Notes: a model not told the origin generated them from the sequence alone. A stretch of 38,996 nt of DNA from JADGNF01 sp964582085 (GCA_964582085.1 CAZOPV010000018.1:1-38996); one strand, 5' to 3'. Positions 16,373 to 23,819 are shown, counted from the first letter of the stretch. Translations and numbers: made by a program.

Positions 16373-17620
16373 TCAGCGGAGTCCTGTGTTTTTTGAAAGT
16401 AATTTAGGCTCATATTTAATCATACGGCAAAGCCGCTCATCACTCCCAAAAACATCCTGAATAAGGGTGCGTGAAATTTCTAAACGAATTTTTTTTGTGC
16501 GACCATAGCGCCCCATGCTTACTACTTTTGAATTTAAAAGACCCATGACATCTAACTCATTAATCAAGGTACCTAAACGTCTTTGAGTTAAAAGGTTAGC
16601 ACCTAACTCTCCGCAAAGTTCGTTATAGATATCATAAATTTCACCAGTAGTGGCACTTGCACTGCTGCCCTTGTTGACGTGATAAACACTAAGAAGAACT
16701 AGCTTAGAATGTAAGGTTAAATTTTTAAGAGCTTCAACAACTCGATTATGTTCAATATGTTTCTCTGCTTCTCGCACATGTTCCTCAGTTATTACACTAC
16801 AACCCTGTCGCTCTGCAACTTCACCTGCCACACGTAGCAAATCTAAAGCACGCCGCGCATCGCCATGCTCAGCTGCAGCCAAGGCGGCACAAATACTCAG
16901 CGCTGAATCTGAAAGGCAACCATCAAAAAAGGAAAGTTTAGAGCGTTCAAGAAGAATATTACGTAGTTCACTAGCATCATAAGGTCTGAAAACCATTTCT
17001 TCTTCACTAAGAGAACTGAAAACACGTGGATCAAGAAACTCTTTGAGACGTAAATCGTTGGATATACCTATTATTGCAACTTTACTTTTATGCAAAGCCT
17101 CATTTATCCGAGTCAACTCATAGAGAACGCTGTCGCCACGGTCTTTAATCAAGGCATCAATTTCATCTAAGGCTACAATAAAGATTGTTCTTGAATTATC
17201 CAAACCATTTCTGAAACGATCAAAGACTTCACCTACAGAAAGTCCTGTGAAAGGTATTGACAAACCAAGACTTTGACTAAGGCTTGCAAAAACTCGATAT
17301 TCAGAGCCTGTCAAACGGCAGTTTACATAACAGAATTTAATAGGTGCGCCATACTCTTTTGCCTTGCTTTCAAGGTGACTTAAAACAAACTTTGTTACAG
17401 CTGTTTTACCTGTCCCAGTTTTGCCATAAATGAATATGTTAGAGCATCGTGCATCTTTAAGGACAGGTGCCACGGTCTGACCAAGAACACGGATTTGTTC
17501 TTCTCTATGTGGAAGTTTTTCAGGTAAGTAATCATGCCGCAAAACTTCTCGATCTTTGAAAAGTTTTGCTTGATTAACAAATTTTTCAAAAACATCATCT
17601 AATATGTTAGGATTCCCCAT
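16373..17620 (-). CDS. cdc6: Orc1/Cdc6 replication initiator
   Basis: AAA+ initiator of 415 residues that binds origin ORB elements and loads MCM. Walker A is GKTGTGKT (K72-T73) and Walker B is VALDEIDAL near 150-158. Sensor 1 (IIGISNDL) is near 185 and sensor 2 (HGDARRALDLL) near 265. A C-terminal winged helix (about 305-400; YGRTKKIRLEI) contacts DNA. ATG 17620 follows GGGTGAT with about five bases between. The gene reads away from the AT-rich gap on its right that carries ORB-like sites, the usual archaeal arrangement of an initiator next to its own origin; a weak ORB-like match lies just upstream (about 17646-17668). Confidence 0.96.
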   Translation of the reverse strand: MGNPNILDDVFEKFVNQAKLFKDREVLRHDYLPEKLPHREEQIRVLGQTVAPVLKDARCSNIFIYGKTGTGKTAVTKFVLSHLESKAKEYGAPIKFCYVNCRLTGSEYRVFASLSQSLGLSIPFTGLSVGEVFDRFRNGLDNSRTIFIVALDEIDALIKDRGDSVLYELTRINEALHKSKVAIIGISNDLRLKEFLDPRVFSSLSEEEMVFRPYDASELRNILLERSKLSFFDGCLSDSALSICAALAAAEHGDARRALDLLRVAGEVAERQGCSVITEEHVREAEKHIEHNRVVEALKNLTLHSKLVLLSVYHVNKGSSASATTGEIYDIYNELCGELGANLLTQRRLGTLINELDVMGLLNSKVVSMGRYGRTKKIRLEISRTLIQDVFGSDERLCRMIKYEPKLLSKNTGLR

Positions 17621-17763
17621 TTATCATCACCCAATTTTCAGAGGTTACACCGTTATTTCGTGTGGAGCAGATAAAGAGTTAGGTATAAAAAAATAGTTCA
17701 GAAACATCACATTCCTAAAACAAATAGATTTCTGGTTGGTGTAATAAGATTTTTAGTTACACA

Positions 17764-17786
17764 CACCCCAAAATTTCCACTGGAGG
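17764..17786 (-). promoter_or_regulatory. ORB-like initiator binding site 1
   Basis: CACCCC (17764-17769), six A/T bases, then the dyad core TCCACTGGAGG (17776-17786). Read on the minus strand this is the archaeal origin recognition box layout: a TCCAGTGGA dyad followed by a G-string. It is the best match of the three. Confidence 0.75.
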
Positions 17787-17948
17787 ACAGAAATATCTTT
17801 ACTAAAAGTAGTTTTATTTTAGGTATTAAGAAATATACTCTGAGAAAAATAGTTGGAATGAACTATATTAATGATTATCATTAAAGAAATTAGACAAATC
17901 CTAAACATTTTTTTAAACGATAAAAATGAAGGTTCATATTGACAAATT

Positions 17949-17971
17949 TCTCGAGAGGAAATCAAGGGGTG
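17949..17971 (+). promoter_or_regulatory. ORB-like initiator binding site 2 (inverted)
   Basis: The palindrome TCTCGAGA (17949-17956) is followed by GGAAATCAA and the G-string GGGGTG (17966-17971). Spacing equals that of sites 1 and 3, but orientation is opposite and the dyad sequence differs. Confidence 0.6.
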
Positions 17972-18107
17972 GCAGCGATTATCCATCAAAAATCACATTT
18001 TTCTCATAATTTTCAATTGAAGTTTTCTTTTATACTAAAGATTTACTAAGAGTAACTTTGGCTTTATGTTAGCCCTGTTTACTTAAACTCCTTAAACCGC
18101 AAATTAC

Positions 18108-18408
18108 TTCACAAAATTGTGAACATCTTGTGAAATTACAATATCAATGTCTCTTATATGATAATCTTTTAGCTAAAATTACTTTTTTTATGTCGCTTTA
18201 CTGTGAAAGACACACCCCTTTACTTCTAATGGAAATTTGAAAACAACGAAATATTTATTTCTGTTTTTAATTTAATTATTTTGTGAAGTTTGTTAAGTCA
18301 TTATCGTTGAAATTTAAGCCTTTTTTAATAAATAAAGACTTTTAAATCGGTTTTATTTTAATTGCTTTCACCATAACATCTATAAGTTGTGAAGTGTAAA
18401 ACTGTGAA
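18108..18408. repeat. TGTGAA motif cluster upstream of the wHTH gene
   Basis: Copies are TTCACAAAATTGTGAA (18108-18123, inverted pair with a two-base spacer), TTGTGAA (18128-18134), CTGTGAA (18201-18207), TTGTGAA (18281-18287), TTGTGAA (18387-18393) and CTGTGAA (18402-18408), plus TTTCACC at 18366. The first two same-orientation copies start 11 bases apart, one helical turn. They probably bind a protein, perhaps the product of the adjacent gene. Confidence 0.6.
18213..18235 (-). promoter_or_regulatory. ORB-like initiator binding site 3
   Basis: CACCCC (18213-18218), a six-base spacer and TCTAATGGAAA (18225-18235). It has the same orientation and spacing as site 1 with a weaker dyad. Opposed outer and inner sites around an AT-rich centre match known archaeal origins. 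Confidence 0.6.
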
Positions 18409-18431
18409 CACTCTTTAGGTGTACACCGTAG

Positions 18432-18863
18432 ATGCCAGCTCGGAAAATACGCGTAGAGCTATTTGACAGTGAAGGTAATCGCTATACGGTAGCTTTTGAA
18501 GGCCAAATAACCAGAGATAAAGCTTTACGCCTTTTAGATTTGGTAGAATTACTCGGTGGTGTGCCTAATGAAAATCAACCCTCTACCAATGGAGCCTTTA
18601 CACCTGTCAGTGCAACATCAAGGTTTGAAAAAGTTCGAAATATTATACAGAAAAATTTTCCATTAGTTTGGTTTTCATCCAAAGATATTCAGTCTTTTTA
18701 TGAAAGTGAACTAAGAGAACCTATAAGTTTGAGTACAGTTTCAACTTATCTTTCAAGAATGGCAAATAAAGGATTACTTTTGAGAACAGGCGGATCAAAC
18801 AATTTGAAATATAAAATGTCGACAACAACTCCTCAAACTGTTATTAAGCAAAAATTGAAATAA
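18432..18863 (+). CDS. origin-adjacent winged-helix protein, function unknown
   Basis: I do not recognise a named family. The N-terminal 45 residues of this 143-residue protein look like a small beta-rich module followed by a helix (KIRVELFDSEGNRYTVAF, then KALRLLDLVELLGG). A Ser/Thr/Asn-rich linker spans about 46-62. The C-terminal part (about 65-130) is a winged helix: FEKVRNIIQKNF, WFSSKDIQSFY, a recognition helix around LSTVSTYLSRMANKGLL, and a wing near GGSNNLKYKM. It stands right next to the origin, diverging from orc1/cdc6, as the wHTH initiator WhiP does at a Sulfolobus origin, but it is much shorter and homology is not shown. ATG 18432 follows GGTG by 11 bases. TGTGAA motifs lie in its promoter. 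Confidence 0.7.
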   Translation: MPARKIRVELFDSEGNRYTVAFEGQITRDKALRLLDLVELLGGVPNENQPSTNGAFTPVSATSRFEKVRNIIQKNFPLVWFSSKDIQSFYESELREPISLSTVSTYLSRMANKGLLLRTGGSNNLKYKMSTTTPQTVIKQKLK

Positions 18864-18895
18864 TTTCTCTTTTCCATTCTTGTGTTGTTTAGTTC

Positions 18896-18904
18896 TTTTT
18901 TTTT
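18896..18904 (+). terminator. T-run terminator after the wHTH gene
   Basis: Nine consecutive T on the plus strand, about 33 bases after the wHTH stop, within a T-rich stretch. This is a typical archaeal intrinsic termination signal. It overlaps the stop codon of the convergent gene. Confidence 0.5.
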
Positions 18905-19667
18905 AGGTTGATTGAGGCTCTGGTTTTCTGAGAAGTTTTATCATTTCCTCTTTAATGCTGTACTTAAAAGGCAGCTTTCCCGTCTCTCTCTCCAAGTACC
19001 CTTCCTCGTAGAGCTTCTTCATAAGGCGAGCTGTATGCTCCCTGCTTAATTGTAGTTTTTCTTTAATTTCAGGTGCTGTTTTTGGGCCTTCAGTGGCTAA
19101 AAAATCTAAGGCTGCAAACTCTGTATCTGTTAATGCTGCAATAGCTTTGTCTCTTTTAATTGATACTACTGGTATTGCTGCGCTTTGTGGCTCAACCTTT
19201 ATTTCCTGCGTACTGACGATTTTTTGCATTTGCTCTTCTAAGCTTCCTATCTTTGTTCCCAAAGTTTTTTGGGCTGTTTCAATTTCAACAATTTTTGTGT
19301 CCACTGCCGCCACTTTCTGAAGAGTGTGAATACTGTTTTCAATTTTTTCTTCCAGACTTTTTATTTGCTCTAGTTGCACTTTTAGTTGACTTTCTATAGG
19401 TGTTATTCTTTTTTCAATTTCTTCTGTCTTCCTGAACCCTGCATCTGCTTTTGAATTTATTCCCTCAACCTTATACCCTACCGCTTCTATTCTTTCCGCT
19501 TCACGTTTAAGTTCTCTGTTGAAACTGAATACAATATCTTCTACAACATCTCTTGCTTTCTCATACTCTTTTTTTTCCTTCCTTAATTGCTTATAATACT
19601 CGCATGTTGCCGTTACCGTGACTATAAGCAATATTGTGACTAATCCTAGCAGCATAAGTTCTAACAC
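18903..19667 (-). CDS. membrane-anchored coiled-coil wHTH regulator
   Basis: This 254-residue protein begins with one transmembrane helix (about residues 3-23), followed by a Lys/Arg/Glu-rich stretch. A long coiled coil spans about 30-160 (heptads such as IEKRITPIESQLKVQLEQI). The C-terminal MarR-like winged helix (about 178-245) has LTDTEFAALDFL, APEIKEKLQLSREHTARLMKK, YEEGYLERETG and the wing PFKYSI. The frame extends to a GTG at 19700, but GTG 19667 has GGAGG six bases upstream and I prefer it. It also removes a basic N-terminus, so the positive-inside rule puts the wHTH in the cytosol. A DNA-binding head on a long stalk from the membrane, beside an origin, suggests regulation or DNA tethering; that is inference. 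Confidence 0.7.
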   Translation of the reverse strand: MLELMLLGLVTILLIVTVTATCEYYKQLRKEKKEYEKARDVVEDIVFSFNRELKREAERIEAVGYKVEGINSKADAGFRKTEEIEKRITPIESQLKVQLEQIKSLEEKIENSIHTLQKVAAVDTKIVEIETAQKTLGTKIGSLEEQMQKIVSTQEIKVEPQSAAIPVVSIKRDKAIAALTDTEFAALDFLATEGPKTAPEIKEKLQLSREHTARLMKKLYEEGYLERETGKLPFKYSIKEEMIKLLRKPEPQST

Positions 19668-19687
19668 TCTAATCCTCCGTGATGCCT

Positions 19688-19797
19688 TTGTGATTCTCAC
19701 GTGATTTATGCTGTTGCATCACATATCACAGTTTTCCATTAATAATTTAAGGTTTTTGGTTGTTGTTTGTGACTTTATCATGATGTCACACATCACA
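19688..19797. repeat. TGTGAT/ATCACA cluster upstream of the membrane-anchored regulator
   Basis: Copies are TTGTGAT (19688-19694), ATCACAT (19718-19724) directly followed by ATCACAG (19725-19731), TTGTGAC (19767-19773), GTCACA (19785-19790) and ATCACA (19792-19797). All lie in the region where the regulator's promoter must be, so autoregulation is plausible. Confidence 0.6.
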
Positions 19798-19927
19798 TTT
19801 GTATTTCGCAGCTTTTTACAACCTTAAAAAAATAGCCGTTATTTGAACTTTTTTAGGTAAAAAAAGCTAAAAAAAGGTTTTAGTTTTTGCCTGACTTCTT
19901 TTTATTTTTGTTCTTTTTGTATTATTA

Positions 19928-19946
19928 TGTGATTTGTGACGTCACA
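19928..19946. repeat. TGTGAT site plus perfect TGTGACGTCACA palindrome
   Basis: TGTGAT at 19928-19933 is followed by the perfect 12-base palindrome TGTGACGTCACA (19935-19946). The palindrome covers the last codons and stop of the gene at 19942-20421. It belongs to the same motif family as the neighbouring clusters. Confidence 0.55.
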
Positions 19947-20421
19947 CTGTGCTTTTTGACGGGTTAGAATGGTGTTTTAAGCTTGTTTCTAGCTCTTCTC
20001 TTATGATTTCTATGACTTTTAAGTGGTCTGTTAGCTCTTTTTCTCCTTCAGGCAACTCTTGATATGCTTCAGTATATTCTTTCAATTTATTTGCTATTTC
20101 GAGATAGGGGTCAAGAGTTGAGGTTTCAAAAACTCCTAAATAGCCTAGGAGGAGTACTGTGTATATGGATTTTATTACATTTTCTTTGGCTTGTTTTAAT
20201 GTCCTGTTAAAGGATCCGCGGCTTAATTTTGCCTTTGTTAGCCTTAATCTCGCTTTTTCATCGTAATTTAGTTGTTTGTCGGATATATTTTCAGCTAAAA
20301 AGTCAATTAAGAGTGTTTCAAGTTGAGTTTTCGTTAATTGGCTATTAATTGCCAATATTTTAACTATAGGATCATTTAATGCCACTTTTAGCCAAATTTC
20401 CGTGGTTTCTTTCAGCTTCAT
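19942..20421 (-). CDS. all-helical origin-region protein, function unknown
   Basis: I do not recognise this 159-residue protein. It is predicted mostly helical. An N-terminal region with DPIVKILAINSQLTKTQLETLLIDFL precedes a basic segment near 58-82 (EKARLRLTKAKLSRGSFNRT) that looks like a helix-turn-helix. A hydrophobic helix (IKSIYTVLLLGYLGVF, about 87-102) could be buried or membrane-associated, and a charged tail follows. It is probably cytosolic and DNA-binding. ATG 20421 has only a weak GAGATG signal. The large TGTGAT array lies about 400-515 bases upstream. Confidence 0.6.
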   Translation of the reverse strand: MKLKETTEIWLKVALNDPIVKILAINSQLTKTQLETLLIDFLAENISDKQLNYDEKARLRLTKAKLSRGSFNRTLKQAKENVIKSIYTVLLLGYLGVFETSTLDPYLEIANKLKEYTEAYQELPEGEKELTDHLKVIEIIREELETSLKHHSNPSKSTV

Positions 20422-20988
20422 TTTTTACATCTCTCTTTTGTTGAAAAAGAATACGTTTTTGTATACAGGCTTTGGTTTTTAAGTTTATTGTTGCCTAAAA
20501 ATGGTTTTTATGACCACAAAAAAGGCTTAAAAATAGTATTTAATTAGTTTTTAGCTGATTTTATTGGATTATTTTGATTTTTAGATAAAAATAATGGGTA
20601 TTTTTGGTAAATTTTTCTGTATTCGTCTTTTTGCTGTGTTGCTGTTGACTGGTGCTTTATTGTATTTGTTGTTTTTCTGTAAATTTTTTGATTTTCAGCT
20701 CTGCACTTATGAGCTTAAGTTGTCTTTCTTGCTTTCCCTTTAGGATTGGAAATTTGTATCTAAGTTGTACTGAAAAAACAACTTTTGTTTACATATACAT
20801 ACTTAATGTTCCTCTATAAATGTCTGTGATGTCACCTATAACGTTAAATCACGCATAAATCACGTGTGACAATTTGTGATTTGCATTAAAAATCACGACG
20901 TGTGATGTGTTTGTGATTCGGTGTGATTTTGTGATACAACAGCAGATGTCATAAAATTCTCAAACGTAGCACCTTACTATTTAAGGTT
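20422..20988. other. 567-bp AT-rich gap with the large TGTGAT array
   Basis: No gene seen. From 20422 to about 20820 the sequence is AT-rich with many T-runs on the plus strand. The array at 20825-20935 fills most of the remainder before the end of the nitrilase gene. Confidence 0.55.
20825..20935. repeat. dense TGTGAT/ATCACG array, iteron-like
   Basis: Ten copies of TGTGAY or its complement occur in 111 bp. On the plus strand they start at 20825, 20865 (TGTGAC), 20875, 20901, 20912, 20922 and 20930. On the minus strand they are ATCACG at 20848, 20859 and 20892. Several lie 8-11 bases apart, close to one helical turn, and pairs face each other as in ATCACGACGTGTGAT. Density and phasing are far beyond what promoters of neighbouring genes show. 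This suggests cooperative protein binding, as in plasmid iterons or a parS-like site. Confidence 0.7.
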
Positions 20989-21822
20989 TCAGAGGCCCTC
21001 TGCTTCTTTTTTAAGCTTTTCGAAGAGTTCAGGGCGCAAATCTCTCAAAGTAGGAATAAAAGCTTCTGTACCTCTTAAGTCGTTGTAATTAACTTCACAT
21101 ATAACAAAGTCTTCTTCATCGTACTTTGCTTTTGCAATAATCTCTCCCGTTGGGCTGATTAATCTGCTTCCTCCCCAAAATTGCAGTCCTTCTTGGACTC
21201 CTGCAAGGTTAACATAAGCCAAAAATACAGTGTTCTCGAGTGCTCTTGCAGCTGTTATAACTTCAAAATAGTTTTTTCGCACAGCAGGCGAAGCTGAGAT
21301 TGCTACAATCAGTTGGGCTCCTTTTAATCGGGTTAAACGGGTGACCTCTGGAAAGAACAAGTCATAGCAAATGCACAGTCCTATTTTTCCTACAGGCGTC
21401 TCAAAAGTTGTTGTGTCATATCCAACACGGAAGTATCTTTTTTCTTCAAACACGCTGTGAGTAGGTAGGTACATTTTACGATATTTCCCTATGAAACCAT
21501 CAGGTCCCACTAAAACTGATGTATTGTAGAGTGTAGCTTTGGTTTTTTCACTTATCTCAGGCATTCCAAAAATAATGTGTAACCCTGTTCTTTTGGCTAA
21601 TTCCTCAATTTTTTGCGTCGAAGGACCTGGGATTGTTTCTGATAGCTCGTAGAGTTGATCTCTAATTACATAGCCTGTCAACGAAAGTTCAGGAAAAATT
21701 GCTAAGTCTGCTCCCTGAGTTTTTGCTTTAGCTGTAAGAATCTCCATTTTCTTTAGATTTGCTTTCTTGTTTTCTCTTTGTGTGCTCATTTGAATAAGTG
21801 CTAGCTTAATTTTTTCTTTCAT
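20989..21822 (-). CDS. carbon-nitrogen hydrolase (nitrilase superfamily)
   Basis: Cytosolic amidohydrolase of 277 residues. The Glu-Lys-Cys triad is visible: E45 in FPELSLTGY, K116 in YRKMYLP and C152 in ICYDLFFPE, with a further conserved Glu at 126. It starts 16 bases after the NAD synthetase gene in the same operon. Bacterial and eukaryotic glutamine-dependent NAD synthetases carry a nitrilase-type glutaminase domain fused to NadE. Here the two are separate, so this protein may supply ammonia to NadE. An omega-amidase or N-carbamoyl hydrolase role is equally possible on sequence alone. GAGG stands about ten bases before ATG 21822. Confidence 0.85.
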   Translation of the reverse strand: MKEKIKLALIQMSTQRENKKANLKKMEILTAKAKTQGADLAIFPELSLTGYVIRDQLYELSETIPGPSTQKIEELAKRTGLHIIFGMPEISEKTKATLYNTSVLVGPDGFIGKYRKMYLPTHSVFEEKRYFRVGYDTTTFETPVGKIGLCICYDLFFPEVTRLTRLKGAQLIVAISASPAVRKNYFEVITAARALENTVFLAYVNLAGVQEGLQFWGGSRLISPTGEIIAKAKYDEEDFVICEVNYNDLRGTEAFIPTLRDLRPELFEKLKKEAEGL

Positions 21823-21838
21823 TACTTTTTATCCTCTT

Positions 21839-22681
21839 TTAGTATGTGCTACGTGGAAGCCTAAAATCTGCTCCAACTGTACGGTATTCAAGTTTTGCGG
21901 TGAGGGGCATTCGTCTTTTGTGTTCTGCTGCCAACCATCTTGACCTAACTTTTTCGACTCGTGCAGTTTCTAAATTCAATTCTTCTGCTATCTCCTGAGG
22001 TTTCATGAAGTGTTCAAGTCCAAGCAGAATTAAATCAAGCACTTCATATTTGATTCCCAGTTCATTTTCTGCTGACTGATTAGGCCAAAGTGCAGGTGTA
22101 GCAGGTTTTGTAGCTAACTCTTTGGGGATACCGAGGTGCTCAGCCAGTTTACGTACTTGTGTTTTGTACAGGTCCATAATCGGTGATATATCTGCGGCGA
22201 CATCTCCCCACTTCGTAAAGTATCCCATCATGGACTCTGACTTATCGGAGCTTCCGCATACAATCTTATTGAACCTGTTTGCGTAGTAGTAGAGGTAAAT
22301 CATTCGGCTTCGCGCTTTGATGTTGCCCTTACAAAGTCTGTCTTTTTGGTCAAAAACGGGAATGCTGCTGTAAAAGCCTTCTAGTGCTGGGGTGATATCG
22401 CAAATTTGGGTTTTTATGCCAAATTTTTCCGCCACCAATTTGGCGTCTTCTATGTCCTTTTGGTTGTATGTTTCTTTTTCAGGCAAAATAAGTCCAAGCA
22501 CGCGTTCACCTCCTATGGCTAATGCGGAAAGTGCTGCGATTGTATTGCTGTCTATGCCTCCAGATAAACCCAAAACGATTCCTGATGTTTCTGTGCTTTC
22601 TACATATTGCTTGATGAATCGTGTAAGCCTTTTTTCAACATAGCTCAAATCCATATCCAGAACGGCAGGCGTGAGTTTCAT
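21839..22681 (-). CDS. nadE: NAD+ synthetase
   Basis: Final step of NAD+ synthesis: ATP-dependent amidation of deamido-NAD. The 280-residue protein has the ATP pyrophosphatase loop LGLSGGIDSN near 37-46, LILPEKET near 65, CGSSDKSE near 145 and the KWGDVAADISPI segment near 160. It lacks a glutaminase domain and is expected to use ammonia directly or from the adjacent nitrilase-like protein. ATG 22681 has GTGA eight bases before it. A GTG at 22693 is an alternative. The TATA element CTTAAATAC (minus strand, about 22722-22731) lies in a short promoter region shared with the divergent elf1 gene. Confidence 0.95.
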   Translation of the reverse strand: MKLTPAVLDMDLSYVEKRLTRFIKQYVESTETSGIVLGLSGGIDSNTIAALSALAIGGERVLGLILPEKETYNQKDIEDAKLVAEKFGIKTQICDITPALEGFYSSIPVFDQKDRLCKGNIKARSRMIYLYYYANRFNKIVCGSSDKSESMMGYFTKWGDVAADISPIMDLYKTQVRKLAEHLGIPKELATKPATPALWPNQSAENELGIKYEVLDLILLGLEHFMKPQEIAEELNLETARVEKVRSRWLAAEHKRRMPLTAKLEYRTVGADFRLPRSTY

Positions 22682-22693
22682 GTTAAATTTCAC

Positions 22694-22788
22694 ATTCCCA
22701 ATGTTTTAATGGTTGTAGGCAAGTATTTAAGGGCAAGGATAAATACTAAGGAACAATTAATTTGCCATTCAAAGGTTGTCGTTAAGAG
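22694..22788. promoter_or_regulatory. divergent promoter region of nadE and elf1
   Basis: These 95 bp hold GTATTTAAG (22725-22733), which reads as CTTAAATAC toward nadE, and ATAAATACTA (about 22739-22748) toward the Elf1 gene. Confidence 0.5.
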
Positions 22789-23049
22789 ATGGGGCGAAGA
22801 CGAAAGAAAGTTGTTCATATTCCAAAAAAGAAGTTACCAAAATTCTTCTCGTGCCCCAAGTGTGGAAAAGAAACTGTTCGCGTCGAAATTTTGCGAGAGG
22901 AAACCCGTGCCCTTGTTGGTTGTAGCAGTTGTGGCTTGCAGGATGAGTTCCCAATAAAATCTGCGCAAAGTGAAATTGATATCTACTGCCTTTTCACAGA
23001 CAAAATTTATGGGGTTTCTCGTCGGGCACCTCCCGCTAAAGACGCTTAG
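22789..23049 (+). CDS. elf1: Elf1-like transcription elongation factor
   Basis: Zinc-ribbon protein of 86 residues. A basic N-terminus (MGRRRKKVV) precedes a ribbon with C22-x2-C25 and C45-x2-C48. This matches the archaeal/eukaryotic Elf1 family, which binds elongating RNA polymerase. It is followed 11 bases later by the GGGP synthase gene, probably one transcript. Confidence 0.85.
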   Translation: MGRRRKKVVHIPKKKLPKFFSCPKCGKETVRVEILREETRALVGCSSCGLQDEFPIKSAQSEIDIYCLFTDKIYGVSRRAPPAKDA

Positions 23050-23060
23050 ATAGGAATGAT

Positions 23061-23819
23061 GTGTCCATGCTTGGTCCTGTCGAAAGGTACTTGGTAGATA
23101 AAATTAGAACTGATGGCTCTATTCACATGACCCTTCTTGACCCTGAAAAGGTGACTGTTCCACAGGCTGTCTCAATTGCAGAGAACTCAAAAAACAGCGG
23201 CACCTCTGCTATTATGATTGGGGGTTCCACTTTTGTTTCCCAAGAGCACCTTGACAAAATTGTAGAAGCCATTAAAAAAACCGTTGAAATCCCTGTAATA
23301 CTGTTTCCTAACAATATAACGGGAATAAGCCGTTACGCAGACGCCATCTGGTTCATGTCTCTGCTGAATTCTGTTGACCCATACTTCATTATGGGGGCTC
23401 AAATTCTGGGGGCTCCCTTGATAAAAAAATTTGGATTAGAACCTATACCCATGGGTTACGTCATAGTGGGTGAAGGTGGAACGGCAGGCATAGTTGGTAA
23501 AGCAATACCTGTTCCTTACAATAAACCTGAACTTGCTGCGGCTCATGCCCTTGCAGGACAATACTTGGGTATGCGTTTCATTTATCTTGAAGGGGGCTCT
23601 GGAGCCAAAGAACCTGTGCCTGCAGACATGATTCGTTCGGTCAAGCATTTCTCTAATGCATATCTGATTGTTGGTGGAGGTATAAGAACCAAAGAGCAAG
23701 CAGTAGCAGCATCTTCTGCTGGTGCTGACATAATTGTTACGGGCAATCTTGTGGAAACCACAGATTCCAAGCAGACGATTGCGGAAATAGTCAGCGGCAT
23801 CAAACGAACGTCGCAATGA
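23061..23819 (+). CDS. geranylgeranylglyceryl-phosphate synthase
   Basis: Makes the first ether bond of archaeal membrane lipids from glycerol-1-phosphate and geranylgeranyl diphosphate. The TIM-barrel protein of 252 residues has HMTLLDPEK near 22, IMIGGS near 51, FPNNITGIS near 82, YLEGGSGAKEPV near 175 and VGGGIRTKEQA near 204, the last two forming phosphate-binding loops. It marks the host as archaeal. The start is GTG 23061 or ATG 23067; AGGA is nearby for both. Confidence 0.95.
   Translation: MSMLGPVERYLVDKIRTDGSIHMTLLDPEKVTVPQAVSIAENSKNSGTSAIMIGGSTFVSQEHLDKIVEAIKKTVEIPVILFPNNITGISRYADAIWFMSLLNSVDPYFIMGAQILGAPLIKKFGLEPIPMGYVIVGEGGTAGIVGKAIPVPYNKPELAAAHALAGQYLGMRFIYLEGGSGAKEPVPADMIRSVKHFSNAYLIVGGGIRTKEQAVAASSAGADIIVTGNLVETTDSKQTIAEIVSGIKRTSQ

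Larger units (their letters stand above)
17621..18431. other. probable replication origin (oriC)
   Basis: This gap of 811 bp has long A/T runs and lies between divergent orc1/cdc6 and wHTH genes. It holds three ORB-like elements, two in one orientation and one inverted, around a very AT-rich interior that could be the duplex-unwinding element (for example 17990-18060 and 18240-18360). Several TGTGAA motifs also lie here. Hand counts of + strand lines show C exceeding G to the left (for example 24 to 8 at 9541-9600 and 17 to 10 at 3541-3600) and G exceeding C to the right (22 to 7 at 32461-32520, 18 to 11 at 25501-25560), independent of gene strand. That switch supports an active bidirectional origin. 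Confidence 0.8.

Noticed and set aside
17621..20988. Integrated plasmid or virus carrying the repeats and the wHTH genes
   Set aside because: No integrase, attachment-site repeat or mobile replication gene seen. The skew switch and ORB-like sites fit a chromosomal origin better, though an old insertion cannot be excluded.
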